From contig JAGAZS010000031.1 in NCBI GenBank assembly GCA_017939945.1, forward strand, positions 1 through 10,246: a stretch of DNA of 10,246 nucleotides, in the 5' to 3' direction. Positions 6,572-10,246 of this stretch are shown piece by piece. How positions within the stretch are numbered: the stretch's first letter is position 1; each line of letters starts with the position of its first letter. The notes under the pieces are model-generated. The model was not told the origin of the DNA and made no database searches. It was given only the letters and a program-made list of their open reading frames with translations. The position numbers and the translations under genes were made by a program. The stretch comes from Schwartzia sp. (in: firmicutes) (GTDB taxonomy: Bacteria; Bacillota; Negativicutes; Selenomonadales; Selenomonadaceae).

Positions 6572-7771
6572 TCAATTTTTAGCAAGCCGCCGCGGCTTTG
6601 CGAAAATCATACGCCCCGCCGCCGTCTGCAGCGCGGACGTCACTTCCACGTCAATATTCTGGTTCAGATGGCGATGGCCGCCTTCGATGACAATCATCGT
6701 GCCGTCGTCGAGATAGGCGACGCCCTGTCCCTGTTCCTTTCCGTCCTTGACCACCGTCACGCGCATGGACTCTCCCGGCACCACCACCGACTTCACCGCG
6801 TTGGCCAGTTCGTTGACGTTCAGCACCGGCACGCCCTGCAGCTCCGACACTTTGTTCAAGTTGTAGTCGTTCGTGACAATCTTGCCGCCGACGAGCTGCC
6901 CGAGCCGAACCAGCTTCGAGTCGACCTCCGCGATATCGTCAAAGTCTCGGCTGTCGATTTCCACCGCCAGTTTCTCCTCCGAGCGGATCTTTTGCAGGAT
7001 ATCGAGTCCGCGCCGTCCGCGCACACGCTTCAAGGCGTCCGCCGAATCCGCGATCCGCTGGAGCTCCTCCAGCACGAACACCGGAATCAAGAGTGTCCCT
7101 TCGAGGAATCCGCTGTCGATCACGTCCGCGATGCGTCCGTCGATAATCGCACTGGTATCCAGCAGCTTATACAGCTTGTCCGCGGCCAGCTCCGAAGCTT
7201 CCTCCTTCACCTCCGGCAAAGGCAGCGGCTCCGGCGTCGGCGCGGGCGGCGGCTCCTGCCTGACCTCGCGCGCTTTCAGCACATCCTTGAAAAAACGCGG
7301 AATGAAGCTGAACATATCCGCGATTTCCTCGCGCTTTGTCATTGTGATGCGGATGCCGAGATAGCCGAACACGATCGCGAACACCACGGGAAGATAATTA
7401 CCGACGATGGGAATGCGCGAGAACGCGCCGCCCAATAATGTAGCAAGAATAAGTCCAAGAGAAAGCCCTATCGCGCCCGCAAGCACATCGTGGATCGGCA
7501 TCTTGTTGAGCTGCGTTTCCACCCACGCCGAAAAACGTTTCAGCGTCGAGATCAGATACGAAGCCGTCAGCGACCCGACCAATGCACCCAGCGCTGCGCC
7601 CGCGAGAATGCAAAGAAGCCCCGCAAGCGTCATGCGGAAAAGCCCCATGTCCGTTTTCAGGATTTCCGTCCCGATAAACTGCGTCAGCGTCGGGCTGGCA
7701 GGCTGCATCAACGCGGCCCCCGCCACAGCCATGACGGCTACAATGAAAAAGCGTAAAACCTTATCGAGCAT
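6572..7771 (-). CDS. yacL: Membrane-anchored PIN-TRAM domain protein (YacL family)
   Basis: The 399-residue protein begins with about four hydrophobic membrane segments (near 5-24, 45-75, 95-115 and 120-142). A charged stretch and a Pro-rich linker (173-186) follow, then a PIN nuclease-like domain and a TRAM domain at about 328-392, which is expected to bind RNA. The PIN acidic residues are retained: D205 in LLDTSAIIDGR, E235/E236 in VLEEL, D284, and D302 in TNDYN, so it may be an active RNase; its substrate is unknown. Bacillus YacL has the same design and also precedes ispD-ispF. The ATG at 7771 lies 6 bases after a perfect AAAGGAGGTGA (7778-7788). It has its own promoter at 7831-7858 and is followed by a hairpin before ispD. 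Confidence 0.93.
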   Translation of the reverse strand: MLDKVLRFFIVAVMAVAGAALMQPASPTLTQFIGTEILKTDMGLFRMTLAGLLCILAGAALGALVGSLTASYLISTLKRFSAWVETQLNKMPIHDVLAGAIGLSLGLILATLLGGAFSRIPIVGNYLPVVFAIVFGYLGIRITMTKREEIADMFSFIPRFFKDVLKAREVRQEPPPAPTPEPLPLPEVKEEASELAADKLYKLLDTSAIIDGRIADVIDSGFLEGTLLIPVFVLEELQRIADSADALKRVRGRRGLDILQKIRSEEKLAVEIDSRDFDDIAEVDSKLVRLGQLVGGKIVTNDYNLNKVSELQGVPVLNVNELANAVKSVVVPGESMRVTVVKDGKEQGQGVAYLDDGTMIVIEGGHRHLNQNIDVEVTSALQTAAGRMIFAKPRRLAKN

Positions 7772-7801
7772 ATATTTTCACCTCCTTTCAAAAAATGGAT
7801 A

Positions 7802-7853
7802 AAAAAACGGATAAATTCATTATAATGCCATTATAAATCATTCATCCGTTTTG
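7802..7853 (-). terminator. Intrinsic terminator after carD
   Basis: On the minus strand AAAACGGAT (7853-7845) pairs with ATCCGTTTT (7813-7805). Pairing continues inward through A+T-rich bases with a short internal mismatch and closes near CATTATAATG. A run of seven T (7808-7802) follows. It starts about 20 bases after the carD stop and fits a terminator for carD. Its 5' arm also carries the promoter of the next gene. Confidence 0.75.
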
Positions 7854-7858
7854 TCAAA
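7831..7858 (-). promoter_or_regulatory. Sigma-A promoter of the PIN-TRAM gene
   Basis: TTGACA (7858-7853) and TATAAT (7836-7831) both match consensus perfectly and are 16 bp apart. The expected transcription start is near 7824, giving a leader of about 50 bases with the AAAGGAGGTGA site. A second TATAAT (7825-7820) lies inside the perfect palindrome CATTATAATG (7819-7828) but has no matching -35. Confidence 0.85.
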
Positions 7859-7871
7859 GCCTTATTCCTTT

Positions 7872-8366
7872 TTATTGATCGAATCCGTTCTTCTCCAGGA
7901 TCCCGTCCATCCACGCGTCGACCTCGTCCGGCGTCTTTCCACAGGCGTAGACGAGTTCGCTGACGAGGATCTGCTTCGCGAGATCGAGCAGTCTTCGCTC
8001 TCCGCTGGAAATCTTTCGGATCCTGTCCTGCAAGATCAGGTTGCGCGCCACCGCCGCGACGTCGCAGATGTCTCCCGACTTCATGCGCGCGAGCGTCGCG
8101 TGAAAGCGTTTGTTCCAGCTTCCGACGGCGCGTTCCGGCGTACCCGCCAGCACTTCCGCCACCTTCTCGACTCCTTCCTCCGAGATTACGTCCCGAAGGC
8201 CGATATTTTCCACATTATCGATCGGAATCATCACTTTCATATTGCCGATCGGCATTCGCAGGACATAGTACGACTTCACCTCGCCCATGACCTCGCATTT
8301 CTCGATATCCGCAATCACACCCGCGCCGTGCATCGGATAAACGATCTGATCTCCCACCTGAAGCAA
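7872..8366 (-). CDS. carD: CarD/CdnL-family RNA polymerase-binding transcription regulator
   Basis: CarD-type proteins bind the RNA polymerase beta subunit and stabilise open complexes at promoters. The 164-residue product has the N-terminal RNAP-interaction fold shared with the Mfd repair factor: VGDQIVYPMHGAG near residues 4-16 and YVLRMPIGNMKVMIPIDNVENIGLR around 34-58. An all-helical C-terminal DNA-binding part follows, ending in a Leu-rich helix. The frame continues upstream to an ATG at 8405, but that ATG lies upstream of the -10 box (8394-8399) and expected start of the proximal promoter. A perfect AAGGAGGTGA (8371-8380) sits just before the TTG at 8366, so TTG is taken as the start. 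The gene appears monocistronic: two candidate promoters in front, a terminator behind. Confidence 0.93.
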   Translation of the reverse strand: MLQVGDQIVYPMHGAGVIADIEKCEVMGEVKSYYVLRMPIGNMKVMIPIDNVENIGLRDVISEEGVEKVAEVLAGTPERAVGSWNKRFHATLARMKSGDICDVAAVARNLILQDRIRKISSGERRLLDLAKQILVSELVYACGKTPDEVDAWMDGILEKNGFDQ

Positions 8367-8370
8367 ACGC

Positions 8371-8380
8371 TCACCTCCTT
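8371..8380 (-). promoter_or_regulatory. Ribosome binding site of carD, sets a TTG start
   Basis: AAGGAGGTGA is fully complementary to the 16S rRNA tail. The GGAGG core ends 7 bases before the TTG at 8366. No ATG or GTG lies at a suitable distance ahead of the conserved LQVGDQIVYP segment, so this site decides the start. Confidence 0.85.
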
Positions 8381-8393
8381 CGCGTGCAATTGT

Positions 8394-8421
8394 ATTATAC
8401 CACAAAACTCTCCCGTGTGAA
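8394..8421 (-). promoter_or_regulatory. Proximal carD promoter
   Basis: TTCACA (8421-8416; five of six to consensus) and a perfect TATAAT (8399-8394) are 16 bp apart. An A/T-only block directly upstream could act as an UP element. Transcription would start near 8387, leaving a leader of only about 20 bases that still includes the Shine-Dalgarno sequence. Confidence 0.8.
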
Positions 8422-8431
8422 AAAATTTTTT

Positions 8432-8460
8432 ATTTTATCACCGTTTATATTCAATGTCAA
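8432..8460 (-). promoter_or_regulatory. Possible distal carD promoter
   Basis: A perfect TTGACA (8460-8455) is followed after 17 bp by TAAAAT (8437-8432; five of six to consensus). Transcription would start near 8425, upstream of the proximal promoter. It lies in the gap after the protease-gene terminator. The A+T-rich setting raises the chance of a coincidental match. Confidence 0.55.
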
Positions 8461-8484
8461 ATTTTTACTAAAAATGGCAACAAC

Positions 8485-8511
8485 AAAAAAGCTCCCCAAC
8501 GAAGAGGGAGC
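8485..8511 (-). terminator. Intrinsic terminator after the M50 protease gene
   Basis: On the minus strand GCTCCCT (8511-8505) pairs with GGGGAGC (8497-8491), including one G-U pair, around the 7-base loop CTTCGTT, and six T follow (8490-8485). It starts 14 bases after the protease stop codon and closes the recN-NUDIX-protease group. Confidence 0.88.
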
Positions 8512-8525
8512 CTTTCATTACAATC

Positions 8526-9155
8526 TTACAGAATCACCAGCCATACACTGCTGAACAACCCCAGAAGGAACTGCGCTATCGGAACCAGGATATACCCCAA
8601 AATCGGCGTCGCTATAAAAATAATGAAGATAATCATGCTGTAGCGTTCGAGAGCGACAAAACGGTACTGCATCTCATAGGGAAGAACCGCCATCAGGATT
8701 CTTGAGCCGTCCAGCGGCGGCAGCGGAATCATGTTGAAAATACCGAAGTTGATATTGTAGACGACGATCAGCCAAAGCACCGCCCGCAGTCCGTAGCTCA
8801 TTTCCATCCGCATCCTGTGCGTCAGGAAAATCATCACGCCGAGAGAAAGAAACGCCAGCAGGAAATTCATCGCGGGTCCGGCCAACGCCACCAAGATTTC
8901 CCCTTTTTTCCTGTCCCGGAAATTGTGCGGATTGATTACGACAGGCTTCGCCCAGCCGAATCGCGCAATCAGGAGCACCACGATTCCGATGGGATCGATA
9001 TGCGCCATCGGGTTCAGCGTGAGCCGCCCCATCATTTTCGGCGTAAAATCGCCCATCTTCACCGCCGCCCATGCGTGCGCATACTCGTGCAGCGCCAGCG
9101 CTATGATAAGCCCCGGCAGGCCCGCCACTATTTCCATCAAATTGAAGCCAAACAT
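8526..9155 (-). CDS. Site-2 protease-family (M50) membrane metalloprotease
   Basis: This 209-residue protein belongs to the short, PDZ-less class of M50 intramembrane zinc proteases. The zinc motif HEYAH (H23, E24, H27) lies in the first hydrophobic helix. The third ligand is probably D149 in the NMIPLPPLDGSRIL block (141-154). LNPMAHIDPIG (47-57), GWAKPVVINPHNFR (67-80) and LAGPAMNF (91-98) are further family blocks. About five hydrophobic segments fit a polytopic membrane protein. Known relatives such as SpoIVFB and RseP cut membrane-bound regulators, but this small YwhC-like class has no settled substrate, so none is assigned. The ATG at 9155 follows AAGGAG at a good distance and lies one base after the NUDIX stop, so translation is probably coupled. 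A terminator follows. Confidence 0.93.
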   Translation of the reverse strand: MFGFNLMEIVAGLPGLIIALALHEYAHAWAAVKMGDFTPKMMGRLTLNPMAHIDPIGIVVLLIARFGWAKPVVINPHNFRDRKKGEILVALAGPAMNFLLAFLSLGVMIFLTHRMRMEMSYGLRAVLWLIVVYNINFGIFNMIPLPPLDGSRILMAVLPYEMQYRFVALERYSMIIFIIFIATPILGYILVPIAQFLLGLFSSVWLVIL

Positions 9156-9156
9156 A

Positions 9157-9708
9157 TCAAGTCTCCTTTTTCAGCCGCGACGCGTACATCAAAAGCGCGG
9201 TGACAGTCTTTCCGTCGATGATCGTGTTATCGTGCACCTTTTCCAGCGCTTCCGAAAGAGGCATCCGGAGAGTGTTGATGAACTCGTCCTCATCGGGGCA
9301 TTCCTCGCCCGCCGTCAGCCCTTCCGCCAGATAAATATGGATCCACTCGTCGGAAAAACCCACCGTCGTCGCCAACGAAAAAATTTTCGTGTAATGCTCG
9401 GCGGTGTAGCCCGTTTCCTCTTTCAGCTCCCGCTTCGCGCATTCCAACGGGTCCTCGCCGGGAATGTCCAGCTTTCCTGCGGGAATCTCCAATGTGACGC
9501 GCCCGACGGGATAGCGATACTGGCGCACAAGGATTACGCTGCCGTCCTCTAGGACGGGAAGCACCGCCGAAGCGCCGGGGTGCTTGACCCATTCCCGGGT
9601 CGTCTCATTTCCGTTCGGCAGCAACACCTTGTCGCGCCGCACATGGAGCAGCCGCCCGTCAAAGACGCTCTCGCTCGAAATTTTCTTTTCGATCAAATCC
9701 TCGTCCAT
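9157..9708 (-). CDS. NUDIX hydrolase, ADP-ribose pyrophosphatase type
   Basis: The 183-residue protein resembles NudF-type enzymes that split ADP-ribose into AMP and ribose 5-phosphate. The NUDIX box runs from G78 to Y101 and contains the metal-binding RELKEETGY core (R93, E94, E97, E98). One extra residue lies between the first Gly and the first Glu (GKLDIPGE) compared with the textbook G-x5-E spacing. The upstream segment VRQYRYPVGRVTLEIPAGK (62-79) is characteristic of ADP-ribose pyrophosphatases, as is the acidic DEDEF downstream. The ATG at 9708 follows AGGAAGGAA, which overlaps the end of recN; only 5 bp separate it from the recN stop. Longer in-frame extensions run through recN and are rejected. 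Substrate is inferred from family likeness only. Confidence 0.92.
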   Translation of the reverse strand: MDEDLIEKKISSESVFDGRLLHVRRDKVLLPNGNETTREWVKHPGASAVLPVLEDGSVILVRQYRYPVGRVTLEIPAGKLDIPGEDPLECAKRELKEETGYTAEHYTKIFSLATTVGFSDEWIHIYLAEGLTAGEECPDEDEFINTLRMPLSEALEKVHDNTIIDGKTVTALLMYASRLKKET

Positions 9709-9713
9709 TCTCT

Positions 9714-10246
9714 CTATTCCTTCCTGAACTTCTTTTTTATTTCGGCGGCCCGCGCAATCATTTCCTTCGCGTTGGAAAGCGACGCCGCCGTGGCGTCCGC
9801 GCCCGACGCCATGCGCGCGATTTCCTGCGCCCGTTCCTTCGCCGGAAGCGCCCGCACCGTCGTCGAGGTCATGCCGTCCTTCGCCGATTTTTCCAGATAA
9901 TAATGGACGTCCGCCATGCAGGCAATCTGCGGCAGATGCGTAATGCAAAGCACCTGCTTTTTGCCCGCCACCAGCGCGATGCGCTCGGCGACCATCTGCG
10001 CGGTCTTCCCGCCGATGCCCGTGTCAATCTCGTCGAACACCATGCTCTGCGCTACGGAATCTCCCGCCGCCGCCACGGTCTTGACCGCCAGCGCAATCCG
10101 GGACAGCTCTCCGCCGGAAGCGACCTTGGAAAGAGGCTTTTCCGCCTCGCCCGCGTTCGCCGAAAACAGCAGATTGATCTCGTCCGCCCCCTGCACGGTC
10201 AACTCCGCCGGCGACAGCGCGACCGTCAGCTTCGCGTCGGGCATGC
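9714..10246 (-). CDS. recN: RecN, DNA repair ATPase (C-terminal part, cut by window edge)
   Basis: RecN is an SMC-like ATPase that acts early in double-strand break repair. Only the last 177 or so codons are in the window; the protein is normally about 550-570 residues, so the Walker A end and most of the coiled coil lie to the right. Visible here, numbered from the first Met in the fragment, are the ABC signature ASGGELSRIALA (S43-E46), Walker B VFDEIDTGIGG with D71-E72, and the switch region ITHLPQIA with H103. That Met (10244) is internal, not the true start. The stop at 9714 is followed 5 bp later by the NUDIX gene. No frameshift is seen in the visible part. Confidence 0.95.
   Translation of the reverse strand, partial: MPDAKLTVALSPAELTVQGADEINLLFSANAGEAEKPLSKVASGGELSRIALAVKTVAAAGDSVAQSMVFDEIDTGIGGKTAQMVAERIALVAGKKQVLCITHLPQIACMADVHYYLEKSAKDGMTSTTVRALPAKERAQEIARMASGADATAASLSNAKEMIARAAEIKKKFRKE

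Noticed and set aside
8367..8405. ATG at 8405 as the carD start
   Set aside because: It lies upstream of the TATAAT box and expected start of the proximal promoter, and the added residues translate the Shine-Dalgarno sequence itself.

Overview
The window reads as a compact chromosomal stretch from a G+C-rich member of the Firmicutes sensu lato. The Negativicutes (Selenomonas/Mitsuokella-like) are the most likely source. This is inference from three things: strong AAGGAGGTGA-type ribosome binding sites with sigma-A-type promoters, CarD plus a YacL-like PIN-TRAM protein next to ispD-ispF, and G+C-rich reading frames separated by A+T-rich gaps. All ten recognisable genes lie on the minus strand, so transcription runs from right to left. 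No tRNA, rRNA, CRISPR array or intact mobile element is visible.

In order of transcription, the first group is recN (C-terminal part only, cut by the right edge), a NUDIX hydrolase of the ADP-ribose pyrophosphatase type, and a small M50/site-2-type membrane metalloprotease. These are almost contiguous and end at an intrinsic terminator (8485-8511). Next is carD, alone, with two candidate tandem promoters, a TTG start behind a perfect Shine-Dalgarno sequence, and its own terminator. The promoter of the next gene, a four-helix membrane PIN-TRAM protein, is built into the 5' arm of that terminator. A further hairpin with a U-tract separates the PIN-TRAM gene from ispD. ispD and ispF overlap by 4 bp and encode two enzymes of the MEP isoprenoid pathway. 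After a 28-bp near-perfect palindrome come sbcD and sbcC (4-bp overlap; the Mre11/Rad50-type nuclease complex), then 25 bp later a 296-residue protein of unknown function with a C-terminal zinc ribbon.

The left 307 bases are A+T-richer, hold no convincing gene and contain imperfect inverted and direct repeats. They may be a degraded element or the boundary with a neighbouring locus.

Functionally the window joins DNA repair (recN, sbcCD), RNA polymerase control (carD), isoprenoid precursor synthesis (ispDF), nucleotide clean-up (NUDIX) and membrane proteolysis. Most of this is housekeeping and I see no clear novel defence or mobile system. The parts that most deserve a second look are the regulatory arrangements between genes, the extended C-terminus of IspD, and the unexplained zinc-ribbon protein at the end of the sbcDC unit.
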